A stretch of 64,000 nt of DNA from Mesorhizobium sp. NZP2298. Its GTDB lineage: Bacteria > Pseudomonadota > Alphaproteobacteria > Rhizobiales > Rhizobiaceae. The notes under the pieces were generated by a model, which worked only from the letters and a program-made list of their open reading frames with translations, was not told the DNA's origin and did no database searches. The stretch covers positions 6,088,001-6,152,000 of the forward strand of contig NZ_CP033365.1 of assembly GCF_013170825.1 (NCBI RefSeq), written 5' to 3'. A program made the translations under genes and the position numbers. Each line of letters starts with the position of its first letter. Within the stretch, counting starts at the first letter, position 1. Of this stretch, positions 35,841-45,588 are shown piece after piece.

Positions 35841-38006
35841 CTACCTAACGAATTCCCGCAGCGAGGCCGATATCTCTTCCTTGCCGGCGAACGCCGCCCG
35901 CTCCAGCACTTTGGAGATCGATGGCGATGCTTCGCCACCGGTGACACGCTGCACGGGCTGATCCAGCCAGTCGAACAGGCGGCGCTGGATTTCGTCGGCC
36001 AGCCAGCCACCCCAGGAGGTGCCGCGGGCGCCCTGTTCGACAATGATGACATTGTTGGTCTTGATGACACTGTCCGAAATCGTCTTCCAGTCCAGCGACG
36101 CCCGATCTAGGCTGCGCAGATCGATGATTTCGACATCGGCACCCAGTTCGTCGGCGGCCTCGATTGCCCGATGCACCATGGACAGATAGGTCAGTATCGT
36201 CGCTTTCGAACCTGTGCGGCGGACAGCTGCTTTTCCGAATGGAATGAAATAGTCGAGGTCGTCAGCGGCCACCGGCATAGACTGCTGATAAAGATCGACA
36301 TGTTCGATGACGAGCACCGGGTCGTTGCAGGCCAGAGCGGTATTCATCAGGCCGACATAGTCGAAGGGCGTCGACGGGGCGATAATTCGCCAGCCCGGTG
36401 AGGAGGAGACGACCCCCGCCGGATCCATCGAATGCTGCGATCCGTAGCCTGTGCCCATCGCGACCTTGGTGCGCAACACGAGTGGTACCGCGGACTCGCC
36501 ACCGAACATATGCCTTGCCTTGCCGGCCTGATTGAAGACCTGATCGGCCGCCACCCACATGAAGTCCGGATACATGAATTCGACGATGGGTCTGAATCGG
36601 CCATCCATTGCCATTCCGGTTCCAAGACCGAGAAAGGCAGCCTCGCTGATCGGGGTGCCGAGTACCCGTTCCGGGAAGCGATCCTTCAGTCCCCTTGTGG
36701 CACCATTCGTACCGCCCTTCAGCCGATGCACATCTTCGCCCAGCACAACGACACGCGGATCGGATTCCATACGACGGCCGATGACGTCAGCGATTGCATC
36801 AACGAACTTCCGGTCTACTAGTTGGCCCGTGTAGCTGGCCTGTTCTTCGACGCGCACCCCGTTCAGTTCCGAAAGGTCGCCGCGTATGCCGACATCGATA
36901 AAGTCCGGCGATGGCCACAATGAAGGTCGGATTTTGCGCTTGTTGCCTTCGGTCCGTTCCGTCAGTTCGTCGGCCAGTTCGGCCATTGTCTGAAGGGCAA
37001 CGTGACGAAGGTTTTCGATCCCCTCACGCGTGATGAGCCCACGCCGCAGCATGTTGTCGGCGACCCGGTCCAACGGATCGCGTTTCTTCCATTCGGCTTC
37101 TTCCTGCTTGGTTCGATAGCCGAAGGCACTGCCCGGCATCGGGCCACTTTGATGGAAATAGCGGTAGACGTCGGCCTCGATGATTGCCGGACCGGCGCCA
37201 CTGCGGATGCCCGCGACGGCCGCTTGGGTTGCGAGAAGGACAGCAAGAGGATCCATGCCGTCGACCCGCCAGGATGGGATGCCGAAGCCAGGGCCACGTG
37301 CCGAAACGCTTGGTTCGGCTGTAACCTCTTCAACATGCGTGGCAACCGCGTAGCGGTTGTTCTCGACGAAGAACAACACCGGCAGCTTCCAGGCTGCGGC
37401 GAGATTGAAGCTTTCCAGCACTGAGCCAATGTTGATGGCGCCCTCGCCAAAATAGCTTACGGCGATTGCGTCTGTGTTGGAATGCTTGTGGGCAAAGGCT
37501 GCACCTAGCGCGAGCGGAACACCGCCCCCGACGATGGCGTTTGTGCCAAGCCCGCCGGCTTCGACCCAGCGCAGATGCATCGAGCCGCCCCGTCCTTTGC
37601 AGTATCCGGGTGCGAGACCCAGGATCTCCGCCAGGGTCTTGTAGAGGATGCCACGTGTGTCGCCCACGATCGGGTGATCCGGCTCGATCACCCCTCGTGT
37701 TGCGTAATTCAGGGCCTTCGCCAGGAACTGATGATGGCCTCGATGAGAACCGTTGACCTGGTCGTCAACCCGAAGCGCCAGCGCGGATCCGACTGCCCCG
37801 CCTTCCTGACCGATCGACGAATGCGCGGGTCCATGGACAAGCCCCTCACCGACCAGATCAAGCACCTTTTCTTCGAATGCGCGAATGAGGTGCAGGCTGG
37901 ACAGCATGGTGCCCAGCATGGCCGGGTCCGCCTTGTCCCAGTCTGCTTTTTCTGAAACAAGTTCGATCCACTCCGCTTTGGGAGACAGGCGCTTGGCTTT
38001 TGACAT
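35841..38006 (-). CDS. 2-oxoacid dehydrogenase E1, alpha and beta subunits fused
   Basis: 721 residues. Residues about 30-345 are an E1-alpha (AFEEKVLDLVGEGLVHGPAH; thiamine diphosphate motif SYFGEGAINIG with the FFVENN end). Residues about 390-720 are an E1-beta (FVDAIADVIGRRMES, VVVLGEDV, TPISEAAFLGLGTGMA, MDPAGVVSSSPGW). The fusion is like those in branched-chain and acetoin-type complexes. It decarboxylates a 2-oxo acid and passes the acyl group to E2; a matching E2 is at 47601 in another operon. No E3 gene is in the window. GAGG precedes the ATG. It is the last gene of the transport operon. Confidence 0.92.
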   Translation of the reverse strand: MSKAKRLSPKAEWIELVSEKADWDKADPAMLGTMLSSLHLIRAFEEKVLDLVGEGLVHGPAHSSIGQEGGAVGSALALRVDDQVNGSHRGHHQFLAKALNYATRGVIEPDHPIVGDTRGILYKTLAEILGLAPGYCKGRGGSMHLRWVEAGGLGTNAIVGGGVPLALGAAFAHKHSNTDAIAVSYFGEGAINIGSVLESFNLAAAWKLPVLFFVENNRYAVATHVEEVTAEPSVSARGPGFGIPSWRVDGMDPLAVLLATQAAVAGIRSGAGPAIIEADVYRYFHQSGPMPGSAFGYRTKQEEAEWKKRDPLDRVADNMLRRGLITREGIENLRHVALQTMAELADELTERTEGNKRKIRPSLWPSPDFIDVGIRGDLSELNGVRVEEQASYTGQLVDRKFVDAIADVIGRRMESDPRVVVLGEDVHRLKGGTNGATRGLKDRFPERVLGTPISEAAFLGLGTGMAMDGRFRPIVEFMYPDFMWVAADQVFNQAGKARHMFGGESAVPLVLRTKVAMGTGYGSQHSMDPAGVVSSSPGWRIIAPSTPFDYVGLMNTALACNDPVLVIEHVDLYQQSMPVAADDLDYFIPFGKAAVRRTGSKATILTYLSMVHRAIEAADELGADVEIIDLRSLDRASLDWKTISDSVIKTNNVIIVEQGARGTSWGGWLADEIQRRLFDWLDQPVQRVTGGEASPSISKVLERAAFAGKEEISASLREFVR

Positions 38007-38069
38007 GGAAACCTCGTCGAAGTCGGGAATACGGAAGACTTCCGGCCTGTGATGCCGGTCGATTGTCGA

Positions 38070-39362
38070 CTAGTTGGTCAGGGCGGCGGTGATTGCAGCC
38101 TCGCGTGCTGCCAATTCCCTCTGGGCAACCGGCAGACTGCGGCTGGTATCCGGATCCTTGCCCTCACCCATGTCGAACAGAGTGAGAAAGAAGAAAGCCT
38201 GTTGGCCAAGCACAGTTGAGATCTGGAGCTCGTCGGGATCGAGCCCAGCCTTTTCTTCATCGCTGAGTTTCATGGTGTATTCGAGTGTCTGGGTTTCCGC
38301 GGACGAACCGGCGACAAGCTTTTTCGAGATGGTGGGGTCGACACAGAGCGGCCTGGCGAGGCCGACGAGATCGCACGTCCCGTCATTGAGAGCGGATACC
38401 ATCGAGTCGCGGCGCCTGAACCCACCAGTCGCCATGACCGGCATCTTTGCGATACGACGCGCGTCGGCCGCGTAAACCGCAAAGTAGGCTTCCCGAGCCT
38501 TCGTCGATGCGCGTGCCGGTTCACGATCGAACTGGTTGTCGATCTTGACGCCGATCATGCTGAGGTGTTCGTAAGTCCCGCCTGTGATCTCGAGCAGGTC
38601 GAGGCCTTCATTGTTCAGCCATTCGACCACCTGCAGGCTTTCGGCATGGCTGAAGCCACCCTTCTGGAAGTCTGCGGAGTTGAGTTTCAGGCCAACTGGA
38701 AAGTCGGGACCGACAGACTGCCGTACCGCCCGCAGCACGCTCATCAGAAAGCGCGCGCGATTCTCCAGGCTGCCTCCCCATTTGTCGGTTCGCAGGTTCA
38801 CGCTCGGGCTCAGAAATTCGCTGATCAGATAGCCATGCGCGCCGTGAAGCTGGACACCGTCAAAACCGGCTTGCTTGAGGACTTTCCCGGCATTGCCAAA
38901 ACGCGAAATGAGATCTTCAATTTCAGACTCGGTCAGCGCACGCGGGGCCTTTTGCGTCCATCGGAGCATCTTGAGTGGCACCGCGGAAGGCGCAACGGGA
39001 TCGGGACATGCGTCCGCAGGCGCCTGGCGTCCCGCGTGGGCGATCTGACCCCATACTTTGGCGCCATGATGCTGGGCGGCGCTGGCAAGCGCCGACAGTC
39101 GCTTCATCTGCTCGGCATCCTGAGGCCCCTCAATGCGGATGTTGCCTGGGCGCTCCAGTGAACGACGATCGACCTGAATGTTTCCGGTCAGGAGCAAGCC
39201 GGTGCCACCCTCGCCCCAGCGACGGTACAACCGGACATGGTCTTCGGTCGCGCGACCGAAAGGATCCGCTAGGCCTTCGGTCATTGCAGACTTACCCAGC
39301 CGGTTGGGCAGGACGGCTCCACAGGGCAGGTTCAGAGGTGTATCGAGTGCGACGGCGGTCAT
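38070..39362 (-). CDS. old yellow enzyme family NADH:flavin oxidoreductase
   Basis: 430 residues of an FMN TIM barrel. The order LGKSAMTEGLADP, VWGQIAHAGRQA, GVQLHGAHGYLISEFLSPSV and WGGSLENRARF is the hallmark of the family. VMATGGFRRRDSM and VGLARPLCVDP close the flavin-phosphate site. These enzymes reduce activated C=C bonds of enones or dienoyl compounds. The protein lacks the iron-sulphur and second Rossmann domains of the long 2,4-dienoyl-CoA reductase type. GGGAGAA precedes the ATG. It lies between the sugar permease and E1 genes, so it probably acts on a breakdown intermediate. Confidence 0.9.
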   Translation of the reverse strand: MTAVALDTPLNLPCGAVLPNRLGKSAMTEGLADPFGRATEDHVRLYRRWGEGGTGLLLTGNIQVDRRSLERPGNIRIEGPQDAEQMKRLSALASAAQHHGAKVWGQIAHAGRQAPADACPDPVAPSAVPLKMLRWTQKAPRALTESEIEDLISRFGNAGKVLKQAGFDGVQLHGAHGYLISEFLSPSVNLRTDKWGGSLENRARFLMSVLRAVRQSVGPDFPVGLKLNSADFQKGGFSHAESLQVVEWLNNEGLDLLEITGGTYEHLSMIGVKIDNQFDREPARASTKAREAYFAVYAADARRIAKMPVMATGGFRRRDSMVSALNDGTCDLVGLARPLCVDPTISKKLVAGSSAETQTLEYTMKLSDEEKAGLDPDELQISTVLGQQAFFFLTLFDMGEGKDPDTSRSLPVAQRELAAREAAITAALTN

Positions 39363-39498
39363 AGATTTCTCCCAATAGGCTACTCACTCTGCGGACATGA
39401 TTCCGCGGAGCCCGGTCAGTCTGTTCAACCGGTGAGGTGGTCTCTCTCAAGTCAGGCGCGCCAAGGTCAGCTGGCGGCCTGCGGTTCATCTGGATCGC

Positions 39499-41544
39499 TT
39501 AGTGGCTGGTGCGCTCCCGCAAGGCCACGACGGCGAAAAGGACGACGATTCCGTAGATGATCTCCCGCATGGAAGGTGGAACGGTGGTTCCTGCCAGCAG
39601 CGTCTGGAGGCTGGTCAGCAGCAGGACGCCACCGATCATGCCGATGTAATTTCCACGACCGCCCGTAATCAGGGTGCCACCAATGACGACGACGGCGATG
39701 GAAGGTAACAGGTAGATGTCGCCCATCCCCAAGCTCGCCTGTCCACCAAAGCCGGTCAGCAGGATGCCAACAACCGCCGAGCACAACCCGCTCAGGACGT
39801 AGACGGCAACAGTGGTGCGATCGACATTGACACCCGAAAGCCGCGCCGCGCGGGGATTGTTGCCGATCGCATAGACACGGCGCCCGAAGGGGGTCCTCGA
39901 TAGAAGCACCAATCCGAAAATTGCAAACGCGATGACGAACCAGACCACCGGCGTAATGCCGGCAAACCGACCGGTCATGAACCATCGCAGGGCTGGGGAA
40001 GCAAACCCGTCCGGGGTTCCATTCGAATACAGCAGGGCCAGTCCTTGGAGTATCCCGTTCATCGCCAGGGTCACAACGATTGCAGGCAGTCTGAACGCGA
40101 CGACGCCGATCCCGTTGACCAACCCGATTGTGCCTCCCACCGCGAGAACAAGCGGGATGGTCCACCAGAGCGCAGCATCGCTGCCATGCAACCATCCTCC
40201 CGCGAGAATGCCGCACAGGCCGATTGTCCACGGGATCGAGAGGTCCAGCCCCCCGGCCAGGATCACCGTGCCCTGGCCGAGCGCAAGGATGATCAGGAAG
40301 GAGCTGAGCAGCAGAATGGAATTGAAATAGCTGAAGCTCAGCGGTGCCATGAACAGTGCGGTGATCGCGAGCACGATGGCAAAGCAGGCAAAGGCAGGCG
40401 AAATATAGCGTATCGTCTCGCCGTTACGGGCAAGCCATGCGGAACGCGAGCGCCTGTCCGATCGCTGGCTGATCAACGAAACAAGCGGCCTGCCCTGCCC
40501 GGTCCCCGGCATTGGAGCCAGTCGCTGGCGAAACAGCGTCCACCAGTTGCGGACGCCGGGGGTAGACCAGGCGCCGAGCAGGGCCGCTGCGACAAGCACG
40601 CATCCCTCAACGACGGTCGAGTAGTAAGCTGATACATTCAGTACAAGCAGGATGTTGACGATCAGCATCAGACTGTAGGCGCCCACGATTGATCCAACGG
40701 CACCACCCCTGCCACCGCCGAACAGCGTCCCGCCAAGGACCACCGCAGTGAAGATCTGGAGAAGGAGCGGCTCGCCAACCAGAGCATCACCGGTCGCGGT
40801 CTGCGCGGTCACGACGACGCCGGCGATACCATAGAAAGCGCCAGCCAAGGCATAGGCACCAAGTTTGTTGAGCACGACGTTCAGGCCCGCCGCTTTGGCG
40901 GCATCCTGATCGCTTCCAATGGCGTAGATCGCCATTCCGAACCGGGTGTTCTTGACGAGCAGCCAGACAGCCACCACCGCCGCCACGACCACGATCGCGG
41001 ACGGAAACAGATCGTCGATCGCGCTGCCGACAAAGAAGTTCGAAAAGGACTCGGGAACGTGGCCGCCCGGTATGTCGAGAAGCAGCAGCGTCAATCCGCC
41101 GATGATGAACATCGTGGACAGCGTGACAACGATGGACTGCAACCGAAGCACCGCAACGAAGAACCCGTTGAAGAGCCCAATTGCCGCCCCGAGCAGGACC
41201 CCCGCAACCGCCCAGAACACCTGGCTCGCAAGGTCGTCGCCGAGATGCGTGGCAAGCACCACATTCACCAATGCGATAACCGCGCCGGCACTGAGGTCAA
41301 ACCCGCCCGTCAGGATGACTATGGTGGCGCCGACCGCAGCGATGGCCAGCGTGAGGCCTCCCGATGAAAGATAGACGAAATCGAAGTAGCCAAGCGGGGC
41401 AGTCGAGAGCCCGTTGACCAGCAGAACGAGCACGGCGAGGAAAGCCATTGCGAAAATCAAGCCACGACTGCGCCCCCAGTTCATTCGGATCAGTGGAGCG
41501 GCCTTAGCGATTGGCATGGTTCCCATATGTCCCTGGATTGTCAT
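39499..41544 (-). CDS. ribose/xylose-type ABC permease, two domains fused
   Basis: 681 residues with two complete BPD_transp_2 domains. Half 1 (about 25-320) has ILTGGFDLSAGAVIALVNV and the coupling loop LLQIFTAVVLGGTLFGGGRG. Half 2 (about 365-670) has ILAGGLDLSIPWTIGLCG and YLLPSIAVVVIGGTLITGGRG. Both coupling loops are intact. Normally two such subunits dimerise, so one fused chain can form the whole pore. Its start overlaps the ATPase stop (ATGA), giving one transporter with the genes at 41541 and 43109. Confidence 0.93.
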   Translation of the reverse strand: MTIQGHMGTMPIAKAAPLIRMNWGRSRGLIFAMAFLAVLVLLVNGLSTAPLGYFDFVYLSSGGLTLAIAAVGATIVILTGGFDLSAGAVIALVNVVLATHLGDDLASQVFWAVAGVLLGAAIGLFNGFFVAVLRLQSIVVTLSTMFIIGGLTLLLLDIPGGHVPESFSNFFVGSAIDDLFPSAIVVVAAVVAVWLLVKNTRFGMAIYAIGSDQDAAKAAGLNVVLNKLGAYALAGAFYGIAGVVVTAQTATGDALVGEPLLLQIFTAVVLGGTLFGGGRGGAVGSIVGAYSLMLIVNILLVLNVSAYYSTVVEGCVLVAAALLGAWSTPGVRNWWTLFRQRLAPMPGTGQGRPLVSLISQRSDRRSRSAWLARNGETIRYISPAFACFAIVLAITALFMAPLSFSYFNSILLLSSFLIILALGQGTVILAGGLDLSIPWTIGLCGILAGGWLHGSDAALWWTIPLVLAVGGTIGLVNGIGVVAFRLPAIVVTLAMNGILQGLALLYSNGTPDGFASPALRWFMTGRFAGITPVVWFVIAFAIFGLVLLSRTPFGRRVYAIGNNPRAARLSGVNVDRTTVAVYVLSGLCSAVVGILLTGFGGQASLGMGDIYLLPSIAVVVIGGTLITGGRGNYIGMIGGVLLLTSLQTLLAGTTVPPSMREIIYGIVVLFAVVALRERTSH

Positions 41545-43085
41545 TCCGCTGCCTTTGTCATGATCCCGGTATCCGATCCCAGCGCAGCCCGCATGATCGC
41601 GGCTTCTCTGATTTCATCTTCCGAGCCGTCCATTTCCGCGGCGACGCCTCCTGCGTAGAAGACGATGACCCTGTGGCTGAGATGCACGACCTCTTCGATC
41701 TCGGTCGAGTACAGGAGCACTGCTCCTCCCGATCGGACATAGTCGCTGATCAGGAGATAGATCTCGTGCTTGGTGCCAACGTCGACGCCGCGCGTGGGGT
41801 CGTACAAAAGCAGCACCCGGCTGCCGGCGAGCAGCCATTTCGCCATGACGATCTTCTGCTGGTTGCCGCCGCTGAAAGCGTTGACTGGCGTGTCAAGGGC
41901 CCGTTCAGCCACCTGCACCCGATCGAGGGCACTCAACACCGCTCCCTCTTCGGCACCGACATCGATGATGCCGAAGCGCGTGAACTTGTTGATGATCGGC
42001 ATCGTCACGTTGCGCCGGCCGTCAAGCTTCAGGAACAGCGCCTCTGTCTTGCGCTCTTCGGGCACAAAGTTGATGCCGATCTTTGCCCTGACGGCATCCT
42101 GTGGCGAGCCAATCCGGACGGCATTTCCATCGACGAGGATCTCACCGCTCTGTCGGGCACGATCGCCGAACAACGCGAGAAAGACGTCGAGCTGGCCCAT
42201 GCCCTGGAGGCCGGCGACGCCCAGAATTTCGCCTTCCCGGATCGAGAAGGAAACATCCTTTGCGCGTCCCGAAGTCAGGTTCCGCACTTCGAGCACCGAT
42301 GCTGCATCCGTCTCGATCGGCACGCGCACCGGGAACGTCTTCTCGATTGACCTGCCGATGATCATTTCGATGACTTCGTCGTCGCTGACGTCGCCAAGCG
42401 CATACGAACCGACACTCCTGCCGTTTCGAAGGATCGTCAGTTCATCGCAGAACAGCCTGACTTCCGGCATGCGATGGGTGATGAACAGGACCGTTGTGCC
42501 AAGGCGCTTCTGGGCTTCCACCAGGCCGGCAAGCCAGGCGACGTCGGCGCCTGAAAGGGCCGACGTCGATTCGTCGAGCAGCAAGACGCGCGGCTTGCGA
42601 AAAAGCGCTCTTGCGATTTCGATTTTTTGCCGCAGCGGAAGTTCGAGATCGCGAATTTCGGTGCGCGGCGAGATTTGCCCAAGGCCAATGCCTGCCAGAT
42701 GTGCAGCTACCTGCCCTTCAGCTTCGCGGCGTTTGAGCTGGCCGAACAGCCCAGTGGGCTGATACGGGATCAACATGTTCTCGGTGACGGTCAGATCCGG
42801 CACGAGGGTCAGTTCCTGGAAGGCAGTCTGAAGGCCGTAACGGTGCGCATCCAGCGGCCGCTCCATTGAGACGTCCTGACCGAAAACACTGATCCGGCCG
42901 GCATCCGGGCGAACCAGGCCGCTCAGAATCTTGACGGTGGTCGATTTGCCAGCGCCGTTTTCGCCGAGGAGAGCGTGAACCCTCCCCCCGGCGACGGAAA
43001 AGCTCGCATCCTGGAGCGCCACACTGGGACCATAGGCCTTTTGGACCCCATCCAGGGCTATCGCGGGTACGGAGATTTCCTGCAT
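41541..43085 (-). CDS. sugar ABC transporter ATP-binding protein (two ATPase domains)
   Basis: 514 residues, RbsA/XylG-like. Domain 1 has Walker A GENGAGKSTTVK (about 37-48) and Walker B RVLLLDESTSALS. Domain 2 has a degenerate Walker A (GVAGLQGMGQLDVF) and signature FSGGNQQKIVMAKWLL with Walker B VLLLYDPTRGVDVGTK, the usual asymmetry of the group. It energises the fused permease next to it. Confidence 0.95.
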   Translation of the reverse strand: MQEISVPAIALDGVQKAYGPSVALQDASFSVAGGRVHALLGENGAGKSTTVKILSGLVRPDAGRISVFGQDVSMERPLDAHRYGLQTAFQELTLVPDLTVTENMLIPYQPTGLFGQLKRREAEGQVAAHLAGIGLGQISPRTEIRDLELPLRQKIEIARALFRKPRVLLLDESTSALSGADVAWLAGLVEAQKRLGTTVLFITHRMPEVRLFCDELTILRNGRSVGSYALGDVSDDEVIEMIIGRSIEKTFPVRVPIETDAASVLEVRNLTSGRAKDVSFSIREGEILGVAGLQGMGQLDVFLALFGDRARQSGEILVDGNAVRIGSPQDAVRAKIGINFVPEERKTEALFLKLDGRRNVTMPIINKFTRFGIIDVGAEEGAVLSALDRVQVAERALDTPVNAFSGGNQQKIVMAKWLLAGSRVLLLYDPTRGVDVGTKHEIYLLISDYVRSGGAVLLYSTEIEEVVHLSHRVIVFYAGGVAAEMDGSEDEIREAAIMRAALGSDTGIMTKAAE

Positions 43086-43108
43086 GTCCTTGTTCCCGAT
43101 AGCCAGGA

Positions 43109-44227
43109 TTACATTTCCGGCTGGCCGGTCAGCGCCGCGTTCAGCCCGATTTCCGGCGTCTCGGAATTGTAGATTTCCGCGAACCAGCCCGGATTGGCGA
43201 CGAGCACCGGCGACTGCACGTTGCAGCCCGCCGCCATTTCGGCGAAGGAACCCTCCTTGCAGAGTTTCACATTGGCGTTGGTGATGTCGGGAAGTGGCAC
43301 GATGACGTCGTGGCCGACCTTCTTGCCGTTGAGGGTGAGTTCAAGCGCAAGCTTCATCGCATAGGCACCGGACACCGGCGGCGAGGCGTAGGAGAAGCTG
43401 CGTGCACCCATCGGCCGATAGGTGCCGCTGGCGCCTTCGACCTTCGCGTCGGCCGGCAGCATCTGGAGGCGATGGCCATTGGTTCCTTCGCCAGAACAGG
43501 GCTTCTTGTCCTTGTCGGCAATGCCGGCTTCGTCCTGCATCGAGAAGATCGTGTAGCAGCCGGCCTGGCCAAGGACGCCGTCGATGTCCTTCCAGTCGTG
43601 GGTTGCGAGGATCTTCGACATCTCGGTGCGCGTCACCGCCTGGCTCCACATTCCGGGGGTCTGCGCGATGATCTTGATACCCGGATATTTTTCAAACGCC
43701 TTGAGCGAGCCCTCGGTCCGCTGCGTGTCGGTCGAGGTTCCCGGGACGCCGGAGAAATAGACGATGTTGCCCTTGCCGTGGAGTTCCTCGGCAAGCCACT
43801 CCGCCGCGCGCTTGCCTGCCGCGACCTGGTCGATGTGGACGTTGTGCGCGCAGGGCTCGGTAATTTCGGCATCGTAGGTGAAAATGGCGACGCCTTTGCT
43901 GCAGGCGTTCTTGACGACCTGATTGAGAGCGGTCGGCGATATCGGGTAGACGACGATGATCTTGGCGCCCGCCTGCACCATCGCGTTGATCTGCTGAATC
44001 TGCTTCTGAGCGTTCGGACCGGCTACCTGGGTCTCGAATTCGACCTTGTCCTTGTACGCGGCAGACAGGGTCATGGCGCGTACCATCATCGCGGCCTCGC
44101 CCTGCCAGTCATTGCCGATGTAGCTCATCGACAGGAATGCCTTTATCTTGTCCTGAGCATGCGAGCTGCCAACCAGACTCGTGGTCGCCGCCAACGCCAG
44201 CACCGACGCTTTCCAGAAATTGCGCAT
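43109..44227 (-). CDS. sugar ABC transporter periplasmic binding protein (family 1)
   Basis: 372 residues starting MRNFWKASVLALAATTSLVG, with signal cleavage near SHAQ-DK. The mature protein is a periplasmic-binding-protein-I fold: MSYIGNDWQGEAAMMVRAM, IQQINAMVQAGAKIIVVYPI, AIFTYDAEI and VLGQAGCYTIFSMQDEAG. The ligand is a sugar or polyol by family; it is not specified by the sequence. The ATG at 44227 has GGGAGGA upstream. It is first in the operon down to E1 at 35841, and the upstream region carries several candidate GntR operators. Confidence 0.92.
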   Translation of the reverse strand: MRNFWKASVLALAATTSLVGSSHAQDKIKAFLSMSYIGNDWQGEAAMMVRAMTLSAAYKDKVEFETQVAGPNAQKQIQQINAMVQAGAKIIVVYPISPTALNQVVKNACSKGVAIFTYDAEITEPCAHNVHIDQVAAGKRAAEWLAEELHGKGNIVYFSGVPGTSTDTQRTEGSLKAFEKYPGIKIIAQTPGMWSQAVTRTEMSKILATHDWKDIDGVLGQAGCYTIFSMQDEAGIADKDKKPCSGEGTNGHRLQMLPADAKVEGASGTYRPMGARSFSYASPPVSGAYAMKLALELTLNGKKVGHDVIVPLPDITNANVKLCKEGSFAEMAAGCNVQSPVLVANPGWFAEIYNSETPEIGLNAALTGQPEM

Positions 44228-44405
44228 AGTTCCTCCCTTTCGCGTGAAATGACGCGCCTGCAGTGCTGCCGAACGGAAGGAAGTACGTCCCCAGGCCGAA
44301 TGATCGTCTGCGTCGGCTCTCAACCCCAGCCGCGCTGAATCATCTCACTGCCTATGGAACGGGCGCTCCTCCGCGAACGTCCACCCTGCGCCTAAGCGGC
44401 GTCAA

Positions 44406-44457
44406 GATGGATACAAAAACATCAAAGTTTACCGACGTCAATCCCATTGGATACAAT
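44406..44457. promoter_or_regulatory. two candidate GntR operators upstream of the sugar ABC operon
   Basis: ATTGGATACAAT at 44446-44457 is the best match of the set: ATTG and CAAT arms around GATA. A second copy, GATGGATACAAA, lies at 44406-44417. Both are 180-230 bases upstream of the binding-protein start. A weaker relative, ATCGGATACGCT, follows at 44509-44520. Confidence 0.6.
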
Positions 44458-44735
44458 GATCTGCATTTTGCCCAATTTTTGCGGGTTTTCAGCTGTTTTA
44501 AGGCCCTATCGGATACGCTGCCGGCGTCAGCGATGCCGGGACGCATCTGCGAGCACGACCCGGCATCGCACCGAGGGGAGCAAGGCCGCAAATGCGCAGA
44601 TTGGCCCGGAACCTACGGCGAGCGTTGAAATGTATGAAGGATTCGCTCTGAGGCGGGTTACACGGCGTCACAGCAAAAAGCGGAATGGCTAGACCGGCCG
44701 TTTCCTGATTTTCGCCCCTGTGCTAAACGGTAGGC

Positions 44736-44747
44736 ATTGGATACATT
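44736..44747. promoter_or_regulatory. candidate GntR operator in front of its own gene, ATTGGATACATT
   Basis: One base from the ATTGGATACAAT consensus, 60 bases upstream of the GntR start at 44807, a position fitting autoregulation. Confidence 0.6.
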
Positions 44748-44806
44748 CGGTTTGCCAGCGGTACGGCGCGAAGCGGCGATGTATGTCCAGGAGGAATGGA
44801 ATAGCA

Positions 44807-45535
44807 ATGTCACACGATGATGCCGACACTTTTTCGAACGAGGCGGGACGCAACGGAAGAAACGGAAACTCTGAGGACGTCGATTCTTCGGCCAATCTTC
44901 TCGGTCATCGCGTAGCAACGGCGCTCCGGAAGAGCATTCTGGGCGGCCAACTCGCGCCTGGGAGCAGAATAAGACAGGAAGACCTCGCCCAGCAATTTGG
45001 TGTGAGCCGCATTCCTGTCCGCGAGGCGTTGCGGCAACTCGAGAGTGACGGGCTGGTCGTGCTGCGCGCCAACAGCGGAGCATGGGTCGCCAAGATCGAT
45101 CTGCCCGAATTCATCGAGATATACAAAATCCGGGAACGCCTCGAACCGCTGGCCATCCGGGAGAGTTTGCGGAATCTGAGCGACGAACAGATCCGACACC
45201 TCAATGAGCTGCGTGAACAGATCAATCATTCGCAAAGCGTCGAAGAATTTCTTCAACTCGACCGCGAGTTTCACCTGTTGAGCTACGCCGGCGCCAATAT
45301 GACCACTCTACGAGAGATGATCGAACGTTTCTGGAACACCACCCAGCATTACAGGCGTGCCTTTACGCAGGGCGCGGGTAATGAAGGAACCTGGATCATC
45401 CATGCAGAACATCGATTGCTGACCGAAGCCCTGAAACGCCGCGACGAGGATGAGGCTGAGCGAATTCTTCTGGGGCACATCCGCCGCACCCGGCTCGAAC
45501 TTACCAAGCGCGCCAAGGAACTGGGATTGCAGTAA
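44807..45535 (+). CDS. GntR family transcriptional regulator, FCD (FadR) subfamily
   Basis: 242 residues. The winged HTH (about 30-98) has LAPGSRIRQEDLAQQFGVSR then PVREALRQLESDGLV. The helical FCD ligand domain (about 104-230) has the metal/ligand residues in LDREFHLLSYAG and IIHAEHRLLTEAL. The start at 44807 follows GGAGG; an ATG at 44783 is possible. Members repress catabolic operons until a pathway compound binds. Sites like ATTGGATACAAT occur in front of this gene, the ABC operon, the VOC/E2 operon and the lactonase operon, making it the best candidate regulator for all four. Confidence 0.93.
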   Translation: MSHDDADTFSNEAGRNGRNGNSEDVDSSANLLGHRVATALRKSILGGQLAPGSRIRQEDLAQQFGVSRIPVREALRQLESDGLVVLRANSGAWVAKIDLPEFIEIYKIRERLEPLAIRESLRNLSDEQIRHLNELREQINHSQSVEEFLQLDREFHLLSYAGANMTTLREMIERFWNTTQHYRRAFTQGAGNEGTWIIHAEHRLLTEALKRRDEDEAERILLGHIRRTRLELTKRAKELGLQ

Positions 45536-45588
45536 TGCCCCTCGGTAGGCGCGCCAGCCCTCGTTCACGCGACACGTCGCACGATATG

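Larger units (their letters stand above)
44228..44806. other. divergent regulatory region between sugar ABC operon and gntR
   Basis: 579 bases holding the promoters of the transporter operon (left) and the GntR gene (right), with the operator-like sites listed separately. No supported gene is in it. Confidence 0.55.
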